From contig CAILJH010000035.1 in assembly GCA_903834475.1 (NCBI GenBank), positions 1-64,000 of the forward strand: a stretch of 64,000 nt of DNA, in the 5' to 3' direction. Below, piece after piece: positions 53,319 through 61,447 of this stretch; position 1 is the stretch's first letter, and the number at the start of each line of letters is the position of its first letter. The notes beneath the pieces are model-generated. The model searched no databases. It was not told where the DNA came from and saw only the letters and a program-made list of their open reading frames with translations. The DNA comes from an uncultured Prolixibacteraceae bacterium. GTDB taxonomy: Bacteria; Bacteroidota; Bacteroidia; Bacteroidales; Prolixibacteraceae. A program made the translations under genes and the position numbers.

Positions 53319-53389
53319 GAATGGAAAAGAGTCATTCGTCAATAGAAAATTGGCTTTTTTACAAATGACCAATGCCTTATTCCTGAATT

Positions 53390-54085
53390 TTATTTCACTT
53401 TCCTGAATATCTTCTGCGAAAAATAATTGGGCAATGTTTCGTCGGTATTAATGATAATTCCGCCCAGAATGTAAATTGGATACCGGTTCAAAAAGTCCGG
53501 ATGGTGCTTGATTAGTTCAATAATTTCCTTTTCAATCTCGTTGTAAACCAAATGCGTAGTTTTCAGGATAGGAACTTCGGCATTCCTTATTTCTTCAGCC
53601 ATCGGCAATAAGCGAAGTGCTAAAAATTCGGGCTGAAATTCGGAATAATCGGCAGGGTCGATCTGATGAATGGAAGTGGATAAAACATGGTCCTGAACCA
53701 TCATCAGTGCGCCGCAGGTATTGGTATGGCGATGTTGACCGACGCGCCTGATTTTGCCGACTTCTCCGGTTCGTGAAATGCCGATGTGCGAACCAAAAAT
53801 GAACAATGCCGCTCCACCATCGGGAATATGATCGGAAAAAGCGGTGAGGCCAATTTCTCCAACGAAAGGATATCCGGCCAATCCACCCATTATAAATGTT
53901 CCTGAAGGTGACGGAAGGTTCATCTTTACCGGATTGTGATTGAGTTCATCGAAGCAAAATGAGGTGGCAACAATGATGCTGTTCATCTCTATCCCTTCCT
54001 GCTCGGCAATTTGAAGCACCGCATTATGCGAAGCTTCCGACATGGTAGAGAATTCGTCGAAGTACTGGCTGATTATTTTCTGCAC
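53390..54085 (-). CDS. LCIB-like (theta-class) carbonic anhydrase homologue
   Basis: 231 residues. Matches by eye the LCIB/theta-carbonic-anhydrase family: zinc-site Cys44 in SFCFDELN (with Asp46), His100 in FGSHIGIS and Cys124 in TNTCGALM, set in SGTFIMGGLAGYPFVGEIGL, SDHIPDGGAALFIFGSH and GEVGKIRRVGQ. In algal and diatom members the Arg next to the first Cys is conserved; here it is Phe (CFDE not CRDE). Cytoplasmic. Downstream of PEP carboxylase on the same strand (about 310 bases away), a use for bicarbonate. Activity in bacteria of this type is not established. Confidence 0.72.
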   Translation of the reverse strand: MQKIISQYFDEFSTMSEASHNAVLQIAEQEGIEMNSIIVATSFCFDELNHNPVKMNLPSPSGTFIMGGLAGYPFVGEIGLTAFSDHIPDGGAALFIFGSHIGISRTGEVGKIRRVGQHRHTNTCGALMMVQDHVLSTSIHQIDPADYSEFQPEFLALRLLPMAEEIRNAEVPILKTTHLVYNEIEKEIIELIKHHPDFLNRYPIYILGGIIINTDETLPNYFSQKIFRKVK

Positions 54086-54397
54086 TGATTTTTATTTAGA
54101 TGTTGAATTGAATTCAGATGTTAAGGAATATCTTATATAAGTTCAATTTTGATTGTGAAATCCATTCCGTCCGAAAAATGGGATATACCTTGAAAATCTT
54201 ATTCTCGCAGACGGTTTTCTTTTGCAACTTCATACCTCAGGGCGCCACTCCTACGTCGTTTGCCGTTCGACTGAGCTCACGTCGAAGCCCTGGGCTACCA
54301 ATATTTCGCCCATACTGGGCTGAACCCCCAAACCCTTTTTACTCCACTTATTCATTTATGGTCTGCATAATTTTTATGTTGAGGGACTATTTCCGGA
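54086..54397. repeat. intergenic region with dispersed palindrome and hairpin core
   Basis: 312 bases. GTTCGACTGAGCTCACGTCGAAG at 54265-54287 is the inverted copy of the palindrome at 18288-18309. At 54296-54322 CTACCAATATTTCGC plus hairpin (GCCCA-TAC-TGGGC) recurs the core at 13173. The leader contains no gene; the 96-residue frame across it is not credible. Confidence 0.7.
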
Positions 54398-57166
54398 TTA
54401 CCCTGTAGATCCCAAAGCATTGGCTACCGCATTGATGGTTTTCAGCAAAATAATATTTTGCTGGTCGGCATCTTTCTGATCAGCTGAGTCCTTTTCGTTT
54501 CGCCATTTCCGGAGAACATTGACCTGAACCTGATGCATCAGATCGAGTGCTACTGCCCGAAGCCGGGTAGAATAATAATGGTTGACTCTCCGCTCTTCAA
54601 AAGGTTTTACAAGCAACTCGGCAAGCAGAGTTCGGGTGAGATGATATTCGGATAAAATGAGCGGCAAAATGTCATTTTTAATTTGTTCATCTTCAACCAG
54701 CGTTGCATACAATTCAATTACAGCAGGATCTGTAGCAGCAAGTCCTGAATCGACATTGGTCAGGATATACCGAACCAGCGGATTTGATTTTTGAAACTGA
54801 CGGAGCAATTCATATTTTTGAGGTTGCTGCTCTTTGATCATTTTCAGGGTGCTGCCTACTCCGTACCAGCTGGTCAGGTTGACACGACTTTGTGTCCAGC
54901 TGAAAACCCAGGGGATAGCACGCAAATCGGCCAATGTGCGCTGATTGGTGCGACGCGAAGGCCGGGAACCAATTTTGCTTGATTCAATCACATCAATTGG
55001 AGTAGCATTTTCGAAAAACCGGATAAAACTTGGATGCCGCGTCAGCGCATTGTAAGAATTAAAACTTTCGTGTGCCATATCCCCAATAAGTTCGAACAGT
55101 TCGTTACCGGGTGTTTCGGTGTTCAGAAGGGTATTGCGCAAAGTTCCTGAAGTCAGTAATTCGATGTTGTATGCTGCATTCACCTTGTTGGCATATTTTC
55201 GTTCGATGGTTTCACCTTGCTCAGTCAGCCGCAGCTTTCCTGATAATGAGGCTGGCGGAAGGCTTTTTAAAAACCAGTGAATCGGGCCGGCTCCGCGGCT
55301 TATACTTCCGCCTTTCCCATGAAAGAAGCGGATGTCAACACCATGTTTGCGGCCAACTTCAGCCAGTTGATGTTGTGCTTCATACAAGTGCCACAGGCTT
55401 GAAAGTATTCCGCCATCTTTGTTGCTGTCGCTATAGCCGATCATGACTTCGGCAACCGGATTAGTATATCCTTTATGTTTCATTTGTAACTTCAAGGTAT
55501 TCTGAGTGACCGGATGCGCTAAGAATTCGTCCAGAATTTGCGGAGCATTGTGCAGGTCTTCAATCGTTTCGAACAGGGGAACAACCGGTAACTTGCAGGC
55601 CGGTCCTTCGGTAGTTTTTTCATATAATCCGGCTTCGCGAGCTAAAAGGTAAAAGGTGAACAAATCCTCAACTTTTCGGGTCATGCTTATAATCAGCGGT
55701 CCAAGTGCATTTGAACCATAGTTTTGGATGTGGTCGGCCAAAACACCCAGATAGCCCAGTGCATTGCTTGTTTCGGCAACACTTCCGGAGTAAGTATGTG
55801 TAAAAGGCCTGTAAATGCTGAGCTCTTGAAGTAAAAACTCTTTCCCGACAGAACCATCAGTATTTAAGGAATAATTTGAAGGTTCTATATCTTCGAGCAA
55901 TCCTAAAAAGGCTTTTTGGTAAAATTCGCTGTTTTGTCGCACATCTAAATGTGCCAGATGAAACCCAAAATTCTGAACCTGTCGCAATGTCTTGTTGACT
56001 TCATTATTTGCCAGAGTTGGAGCGCCCCAGGAAGAAAGCGCCAGTCGCAGTATTTCCAAATCGCTTAATAACTGATTGGATTTTGTATAAGTCCAGGCCG
56101 CTTGTGTCAGGATATTGTTTCCTGAAATAGACTCGTGCGATACAGGCAGTCTTTCGATTAACAAGAGAACATACTGCTTGAATGGTTCACGCGAAGCAGC
56201 CGAAAATTGAATGTTGTTTTGAATGTCAGATATTTGCTGCTCCAGTTTTGATTTTGCCTGTTTAAAATTAGCTGGTAAAGTACTTTCAGGAGTGTAAATA
56301 CTCAGGCTATCGGCGAGCAACAGCAGGCGCTGACGAATCAAGCTCAAAGCTTCCGTCCGTAATTTTTTTAGCGTATATCTGGTGATTTCCGGTGTGACAA
56401 AAGGGTGTCCGTCGCGGTCGCCGCCAACCCAGGTTCCTAAACTTATTCCGGGCATGTTGATGTAATTATGCAAAGCCTCAGGCTGAAATCCGGCTTCTTC
56501 CCAGGCCTGTGTCAATTGTCGGTCGTGCAGTTCAAAAACCTCAGGAAACACATGGGTGAGGTAATGCAGAATATTATCGAGTTCGGTTTCCACCTTCGGT
56601 TTTTCGAGGTAAATATCATCAATAAACCAAAGTCTGGTCAGGATTTCTTTTATTGCGGAACGAATCTGTAAACGCTCCACTTTGGTGTATATGGGATTTT
56701 CGAGCATCACGAGCTGCAGGTACAGTTCGCGGTAATATTTCAACACTACGGTGCGCTTTGCTTCTGTCGGGTGGGCAGTCAAAACAGGTTCAACTTCGAT
56801 TTGCGAAAGTGAAGCGATTATTTCATCCTGCGAAAAACCCGAATTTTTCAAGTCCGAAAATGTCTGCGCCCAGCTTCCGTTTAAACTTTCTGTTCCGGAT
56901 TCCTGTTGCTTGCTGCGCCTGCTTTGTACACCCCAGTTGACTTCGCAAAGATTAAGCAGCTGAAAACTTATGGAATACAAATGCACGACTTTTTGTTCGT
57001 GTTCTGATTTTGGCAGCGGAACCTGTGCATTGATCCACGGAATGTAGGCGACATAGTCCTTTTCATTATTTCCTTCCAATACTTCAGCAAAGCATTCGAG
57101 TAAAAAATTCAGGTCGGCATATGGTTTTCCGAGATGTTGGATGTTGTCAAGAAGTACAGGGTGCAT
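54398..57166 (-). CDS. ppc: phosphoenolpyruvate carboxylase
   Basis: 922 residues, the usual bacterial length. Anaplerotic enzyme joining bicarbonate to PEP to give oxaloacetate. Catalytic His132 in VLTAHPTEAKRTVV, FHGKGGSISRGAGP (the glycine-rich loop near the active-site, with Lys for the more frequent Arg), and the C-terminal NALGSTG in place of the canonical QNTG end. The carbonic-anhydrase-like gene lies downstream on the same strand. No allosteric site was judged. Confidence 0.96.
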   Translation of the reverse strand: MHPVLLDNIQHLGKPYADLNFLLECFAEVLEGNNEKDYVAYIPWINAQVPLPKSEHEQKVVHLYSISFQLLNLCEVNWGVQSRRSKQQESGTESLNGSWAQTFSDLKNSGFSQDEIIASLSQIEVEPVLTAHPTEAKRTVVLKYYRELYLQLVMLENPIYTKVERLQIRSAIKEILTRLWFIDDIYLEKPKVETELDNILHYLTHVFPEVFELHDRQLTQAWEEAGFQPEALHNYINMPGISLGTWVGGDRDGHPFVTPEITRYTLKKLRTEALSLIRQRLLLLADSLSIYTPESTLPANFKQAKSKLEQQISDIQNNIQFSAASREPFKQYVLLLIERLPVSHESISGNNILTQAAWTYTKSNQLLSDLEILRLALSSWGAPTLANNEVNKTLRQVQNFGFHLAHLDVRQNSEFYQKAFLGLLEDIEPSNYSLNTDGSVGKEFLLQELSIYRPFTHTYSGSVAETSNALGYLGVLADHIQNYGSNALGPLIISMTRKVEDLFTFYLLAREAGLYEKTTEGPACKLPVVPLFETIEDLHNAPQILDEFLAHPVTQNTLKLQMKHKGYTNPVAEVMIGYSDSNKDGGILSSLWHLYEAQHQLAEVGRKHGVDIRFFHGKGGSISRGAGPIHWFLKSLPPASLSGKLRLTEQGETIERKYANKVNAAYNIELLTSGTLRNTLLNTETPGNELFELIGDMAHESFNSYNALTRHPSFIRFFENATPIDVIESSKIGSRPSRRTNQRTLADLRAIPWVFSWTQSRVNLTSWYGVGSTLKMIKEQQPQKYELLRQFQKSNPLVRYILTNVDSGLAATDPAVIELYATLVEDEQIKNDILPLILSEYHLTRTLLAELLVKPFEERRVNHYYSTRLRAVALDLMHQVQVNVLRKWRNEKDSADQKDADQQNIILLKTINAVANALGSTG

Positions 57167-57214
57167 CGTGTTTGGTTTTGTTTGTAAACATCTATGACTG
57201 AAAGAAAGTTGGCA

Positions 57215-58051
57215 TTATTCATCGTTATTTTCACGCAGTTCCGCTAAATGACTGGCATTCAATGGTGAAACAATGCTTTTTCCGATATTCGCTTCAATCT
57301 ATTTTCGTGTATTTCCAACAATGGAACCACCCCGGGCCGCAACACGTCTGTTTTCGGCTACAGTTTTTGGTTTATGCTGTTTTGAAATTTCTGTAGTGGT
57401 GGCTTCGGCAAGGGTATTAAGCGCTAATTCAAGGTTAGTCATATTGTCGCGAAGACTCTGTTTCTTCAGATTTTTATACTGCTTGTATTCTTTGGTGGTT
57501 AATCCGGACCAACCATGAGTTAGTATATCTGTTAAGTTGGCATATTCCTGTCCTTTTTTTACACCACGTTGTTCCCATTCATCGGTTAGTTCCTTGCGAA
57601 CTTCAATGCTTTTAAGTCGTTAATTAATCCAGTTGGTTGAATATCCTTTCCGGTGATAGTATTCCAGCATCCGGTCAATACCTTGCTCCGGATCTTCAAT
57701 CTCATCCTGGCGTTCAAGGGCTATCTGAGCCAGCCACATCTTGAATGGTTCAGCCGTTGGTGAAGGAATCGACTGTATCAGCCGAAAAAGCTGTTCAACA
57801 TCAGCCACATCGGTTTTGTAAAATTTTCCATCTGAGGATTGCAATTTCAGTTGACTACAATTTGTAGCCAACTGACTTCCCTCCTTTTTGAGACGTGTTT
57901 TAAGGACACTCCAATATTTACGAGGATTTGGACTATCCGTTAAAATTTCAACGACATCGATGATGGATAAATACCATTTTTCTTTTTCGTTATCCCAAAC
58001 TGTACGAACTCTCTTGTCTTCGAATAGTTTTAGGGTATTTTTCTGAGTCAT
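57215..58051 (-). pseudogene. BRO/phage antirepressor-type gene with two in-frame stops
   Basis: The intact N-terminal part (57620-58051, 143 residues) has a BRO-N-type domain: VRTVWDNEKEKWYLSIIDVVE, YWSVLKTRL and PFKMWLAQIALER. It ends at TAA 57620-57622, but the same frame reads on: RLKSIEVRKELTDEWEQRG, DNMTNLELALNTLAEATT and GNTRK, then a TAG at 57299-57301, then IEANIGKSIVSPLNASH to a final TAA at 57215-57217. In relatives both stops are Gln codons (INQRLK, RKQIE), so each looks like one C-to-T change. Full ancestral length about 278 residues. Probably a decayed phage or mobile-element regulator. Confidence 0.85.
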
Positions 58052-58147
58052 TTTGATTTCGGTTTAATTAAGAATTGGAACTACCGATTATATTCTAACT
58101 AAGCTGGTTGATTCAAATGTAGCTATTTTTCAGGAATTAAAGGGCAT

Positions 58148-58181
58148 AAAAAAAGCTGCCTGTCAACCGACAAACAGCTTT
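58148..58181 (-). terminator. rho-independent terminator after tpx
   Basis: On the minus strand AAAGCTGTTTGTC pairs with GACAGGCAGCTTT, a 13-base stem with two G-U pairs, followed by a T run. It lies about 21 bases past the tpx stop. Confidence 0.8.
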
Positions 58182-58201
58182 AAACTGTATTAATTTTTTT
58201 T

Positions 58202-58702
58202 CTATTTGAGCGAAGCCAAAGCCGCATCATAATCAGGTTCGTCAACAATTTCAGGAACCTGCTGCGAATAAATCACCTGGTGGTTTTCGTCCAATACTAC
58301 TACTGAACGTGAATGCAAGTTTGCCAAAGGTCCGGTTGTAATTTCAAGCTGATAATCCTTGCCGAATTTTCCGGCAGCAAAATCTGAAACGGTGATGGCA
58401 TTGGTAATACCTTCGGTTCCGCAGAAACGGGCCTGTGCAAATGGCAAATCGCGCGAAATACAAAGCACTTTGGTGTTTTCGAGACCGGCTGCCAATTTGT
58501 TGAACTGACGGACAGAAGCCGCGCAGGTGCCGGTGTCCAGACTTGGAAAAATATTGAGAACCAGCCTGCTACCTGCAAAATCTTTCAGTGAAACTTTGGA
58601 GAGATCGTTTTTAATCAATTCGAAATCAGGTGCATTTGTTCCTTTTGCAGGAAGTTCGCCTATCGTTTGAATTGCATTTCCTTTGAGCGTAATTTGTGCC
58701 AT
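58202..58702 (-). CDS. tpx: thiol peroxidase (Tpx)
   Basis: 166 residues, the typical size for atypical 2-Cys peroxiredoxins of the Tpx class. Peroxidatic Cys60 in FPSLDTGTCAASVRQFN and resolving Cys94 in ARFCGTEG. Cytoplasmic or periplasmic: no signal peptide. It reduces hydroperoxides using thioredoxin, and trxA at 38799 is a possible partner. A terminator follows it. Confidence 0.96.
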   Translation of the reverse strand: MAQITLKGNAIQTIGELPAKGTNAPDFELIKNDLSKVSLKDFAGSRLVLNIFPSLDTGTCAASVRQFNKLAAGLENTKVLCISRDLPFAQARFCGTEGITNAITVSDFAAGKFGKDYQLEITTGPLANLHSRSVVVLDENHQVIYSQQVPEIVDEPDYDAALASLK

Positions 58703-58756
58703 GATAAATGGGTTTTAATGAAATTTGGTGTTTTGCTAATTTAAACAGCTTAAGGA

Positions 58757-59611
58757 TTAGAAATGTTTTGCAGCTGTGCCGGTAATTTTTTCAAGCAGGT
58801 TATTGGCCAGACGGCTGGCTCCAATACGGAACAGTTCGGGTGATAACCAATCGTTGCCCAGTATTTCCTGAACAATAGTCAGATAGAGAATAGCATCTTC
58901 AGGAGTTACAATTCCTCCGGCTGCTTTGAATCCAATCTTTTTTCCGGTTTCTTCAAAATGCTGTTTGATGGCCAGACACATCACAAAAGCAGCTTCGGGC
59001 GATGCGGCCTGCGGCAATTTGCCTGTGGAGGTTTTGATGAAGTCGGCACCGGCTTCGATGGCAAGAATGGACGCCTGCCAGATCTGATCAACAGTCAGAA
59101 CTCCGGTTTCCAGAATAACTTTCAAATGTGCATTGCCAATCGCATTTTTTATCGCCGATATTTCATTCGAACAAGTTTCGAAATCGCCATACAGAAAGGC
59201 CCACAGCGGCATAACAATGTCAATTTCATCTGCTCCGGCTGCCACTGCCAGTTTTGCTTCTTCAACTTTTACTGAATTAAAGGTCATCGACGAAGGAAAT
59301 CCTCCGGCTACTGCAGCGATCTGCACATTCGGAACATTCAGCGTTTTTCTGACCGTTTCGGCCATGTTGGGATAAACGCAAATGGCGGCCACATTCCTGA
59401 TTTCGGGGAAAGCTGCCGGAAAACTATTGACTTTTTCGGTAAATTCCGTGACAGAACGGATAGTATCTGTTGAGTTCAAAGTGGTCAGATCGATGCACGA
59501 AAGTGCTGTTTCGAACATTTTTGCAGTACGGTTTTTGACTGCAATTTCGCGTATTTCTTCCAGTTCAGACATGATGTCTAAAATGGACAATGGGCAGGAT
59601 TCGTAGGTCAT
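58757..59611 (-). CDS. deoC: deoxyribose-phosphate aldolase
   Basis: 284 residues, class I aldolase. The Schiff-base lysine is in ADFIKTSTGK; LKVILETGVL carries another family Lys/Glu site, and GFKAAGGIVTPEDA is the phosphate-binding strand. It cleaves deoxyribose-5-phosphate into glyceraldehyde-3-phosphate and acetaldehyde, and may join the nucleoside phosphorylase route encoded at 29532. The N-terminal ~15 residues before MSELEEIREI may not be translated; ATG at 59611 is taken, an ATG at about 59572 is the alternative. Confidence 0.95.
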   Translation of the reverse strand: MTYESCPLSILDIMSELEEIREIAVKNRTAKMFETALSCIDLTTLNSTDTIRSVTEFTEKVNSFPAAFPEIRNVAAICVYPNMAETVRKTLNVPNVQIAAVAGGFPSSMTFNSVKVEEAKLAVAAGADEIDIVMPLWAFLYGDFETCSNEISAIKNAIGNAHLKVILETGVLTVDQIWQASILAIEAGADFIKTSTGKLPQAASPEAAFVMCLAIKQHFEETGKKIGFKAAGGIVTPEDAILYLTIVQEILGNDWLSPELFRIGASRLANNLLEKITGTAAKHF

Positions 59612-59650
59612 ATTTTTAATGTTTAATTGTTAATTATCAATGTTTTGTGG

Positions 59651-59678
59651 GTAGAGACGCACGGCCGTGCGTCTCTAC
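59651..59678. repeat. 28-bp perfect palindrome
   Basis: GTAGAGACGCACGG followed by its exact reverse complement, 14 plus 14 bases. It sits between deoC and the MazG-like gene. Such palindromes occur scattered in many bacterial genomes (general knowledge); no second copy is in the window. Confidence 0.85.
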
Positions 59679-59689
59679 AGATTTACGGA

Positions 59690-60055
59690 TTATTTCAGTT
59701 TTTCGTTGTTCTGGTGCCGGTCTTTGTCACGATTGGTCTTTTTCTCCATGTTTTTCAGGAAGGCTTCGTTCAGATCGACACCGGTTTGGTTGGCCAGGCA
59801 AATCAGAACCCACAGGACATCGGCCATTTCATCGGCCAAAAGCCCCCTCCCGGCCTCCCCCGAAAGGGGAGGAGACTCTGAGGAACGATAAGATTGATCG
59901 CCAAACTGCCGGGCAAAATGTCGCGCCAGTTCGCCCACTTCTTCTGTAAGTATGACCATGTTGGTCAATTCGCTGAAATAGCGCACACCAATGGTTTTAA
60001 TCCATTGGTCAACCAATTGCTGGGCTTGGGGAAGCGAGACTTCGTTTGGGTTCAT
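59690..60055 (-). CDS. MazG-like nucleotide pyrophosphohydrolase with repeat-encoded insertion
   Basis: 121 residues, helical MazG/dUTPase-like pyrophosphohydrolase of the small bacterial type that hydrolyses (d)NTPs. The metal-site helix has NMVILTEEVGELARH (EExxE), and the second has ADEMADVLWVLICLANQTGVDL (ExxD). Between them lie about 13 residues, SSESPPLSGEAGRGL, encoded by the CCCCT-type repeat at 59843-59877; relatives have only a short loop there. The insertion is in frame and in a loop, so the fold may survive. The C terminus KKTNRDKDRHQNN is typical. Confidence 0.85.
   Translation of the reverse strand: MNPNEVSLPQAQQLVDQWIKTIGVRYFSELTNMVILTEEVGELARHFARQFGDQSYRSSESPPLSGEAGRGLLADEMADVLWVLICLANQTGVDLNEAFLKNMEKKTNRDKDRHQNNEKLK
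59843..59877. repeat. CCCCT-type repeat inside a reading frame
   Basis: GCCCCCTCCCGGCCTCCCCC then GAAAGGGGAGGAGAC, a hairpin of the dispersed class, here entirely inside the MazG-like gene and translated as Ser-Glu-Ser-Pro-Pro-Leu-Ser-Gly-Glu-Ala-Gly-Arg-Gly. Confidence 0.85.
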
Positions 60056-60165
60056 CAGCTAATATTTGAAATAATAAATTTAATATCAGTCATTTATAGT
60101 CAGTTGTCGTCATTCAGTGGTTTGGCCTAATCAAGGCATGCTTTTTAAATTGCAACCGCTAAAAA

Positions 60166-60197
60166 CCTTCCCCCTTCGGGGGAATTGAAGGGGGCTT
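60166..60197. repeat. CCCCT-type dispersed repeat
   Basis: CCTTCCCCCTTCGGGGGAA then TTGAAGGGGGCTTT, just beyond the stop of the 202-residue protein gene (minus strand). It may act as its terminator. Confidence 0.65.
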
Positions 60198-60806
60198 TTA
60201 ATCTTGATTGGCCGATGCTTCAACACTTTTGATGTTTTGCCAAACCAGATAAATCACCCGGTTTATGTACCAAAGCAAAAGACTAATAACAATCAAAACA
60301 GGTACCTTGAAATAACCCCAATAAATATTAAATTTTTCATAATCATCGAGTGCCAGGAAAGACTGTATTAGTGCAACAATAGAAATTGTAAAAGCTGGAA
60401 TTTTAATCATATAGGGTTTAAACCGACGATTATTTAGACTATCAATCTGCAAATCCAACGAATCATTCCATCGATTGTCGAACGAAAAGTTTGAATTCAG
60501 CAATTTTTTGCGATGTCTGGAAAGTAAAAAATCGACTACAGAGAATGGGGCCTGAATAGACATTGAAATTATCAGAGAAACAGCGAGGCCAAATTTTGGC
60601 CACTTTTCTCCAAAATGGCCCATGTCAAGCAAGGAAAGAATGGTTATGAAAATTATAAAAATCAAAAAAATACTTGTGAAAGCGTAGTTAAATATTCCAG
60701 AAATTCGAGTCCATCGTATTCGTTTATCAAGCGATTGGTCAGCCTTTCCGGTTGTTGAGTTTAAAGATTTTATGATCTCAATCCGTTCTTCAATTTGAGG
60801 ATTCAT
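60198..60806 (-). CDS. membrane protein of unknown function
   Basis: 202 residues with four hydrophobic segments, about 36-62, 70-92, 128-150 and 163-190, and a charged N terminus and C tail. FDNRWNDSLDLQIDSLNNRR separates helices 2 and 3. No conserved motif or family was recognised. It lies alone on the minus strand between two repeats; nothing in the neighbourhood suggests a role. Confidence 0.6.
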   Translation of the reverse strand: MNPQIEERIEIIKSLNSTTGKADQSLDKRIRWTRISGIFNYAFTSIFLIFIIFITILSLLDMGHFGEKWPKFGLAVSLIISMSIQAPFSVVDFLLSRHRKKLLNSNFSFDNRWNDSLDLQIDSLNNRRFKPYMIKIPAFTISIVALIQSFLALDDYEKFNIYWGYFKVPVLIVISLLLWYINRVIYLVWQNIKSVEASANQD

Positions 60807-60863
60807 AAGGATTATTTTTTGTTCAATTTAAGCAATTTCCTTCACAATCCAACCGCCAAAAGT

Positions 60864-60896
60864 GTTCTCTCACCGGAGAAATTAGAAGGGGGCTGT
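60864..60896. repeat. degenerate CCCCT-type repeat
   Basis: TTCTCTCACCGGAGAA then TTAGAAGGGGGCTG, immediately beyond the dtd stop; a worn copy of the class seen at 60166. Confidence 0.45.
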
Positions 60897-61349
60897 TTAT
60901 TCTTTATTCTTCGAATCGATTATTATCGTTACCGGTCCGTCATTAACCAGTGAAACAACCATGTGTGCACCAAAAATGCCGGTTCCGATTGGTTTTCCAA
61001 GTGTTTTTGCGAATTCTGAAATCAGTTGTTCGTAAAGCGGAATGGCAGTTTCGGGTCGGGCGGCGCGAATGTACGATGGACGGTTTCCTTTTTTTGTGCT
61101 GGCATGCAAGGTGAACTGGCTAACCACAATCAGTTCACCGTCAATATCCTGAATCGATAGGTTCATCACACCATCAACATCGTTGAAAATCCGGAGCTGA
61201 CAAACCTTCTTCACCAACCAGTCAATATCTTCCTGCGAATCGGCTTCTTCGATTCCGGCCAAAATTAAAAGTCCGGAGTATATTTCAGAAACGATTGAAT
61301 CATTTACTTTTACCGAAGCGGAACTGACCCGTTGGATTACCAATCTCAT
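60897..61349 (-). CDS. dtd: D-aminoacyl-tRNA deacylase
   Basis: 150 residues, the standard DTD length. Removes D-amino acids from mischarged tRNA. Hallmarks: RLVIQRVSSASVKV at the N terminus, the active-site SQFTLHASTKKGNRPS and the C-terminal GP loop VNDGPVTII, which carry the conserved Ser-Gln-x-Thr and Gly-Pro motifs. The ATG at 61349 follows a TAAGTTTG promoter box by 17 bases. Single-gene transcript. Confidence 0.96.
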   Translation of the reverse strand: MRLVIQRVSSASVKVNDSIVSEIYSGLLILAGIEEADSQEDIDWLVKKVCQLRIFNDVDGVMNLSIQDIDGELIVVSQFTLHASTKKGNRPSYIRAARPETAIPLYEQLISEFAKTLGKPIGTGIFGAHMVVSLVNDGPVTIIIDSKNKE

Positions 61350-61365
61350 GGAATATAGTTTTTAG

Positions 61366-61373
61366 CAAACTTA
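61366..61373 (-). promoter_or_regulatory. minus-seven box TAAGTTTG
   Basis: Exact TAnnTTTG box 17 bases upstream of the dtd ATG. No minus-33 match was seen. Confidence 0.4.
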
Positions 61374-61447
61374 TAAAAAACAAATGGTCCGTTTAAACAT
61401 TACCGGACAATTTGCGTTTAGAAGTTTCGGAATATGATTAAACAAAA

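Noticed and set aside
54118-54408. 96-residue plus-strand frame
   Set aside because: Consists largely of dispersed repeats in the gap between two leftward genes.
57273-57518. 81-residue frame on the plus strand
   Set aside because: Antisense to the decayed BRO-type gene, whose minus-strand reading is clearly homologous to a family.
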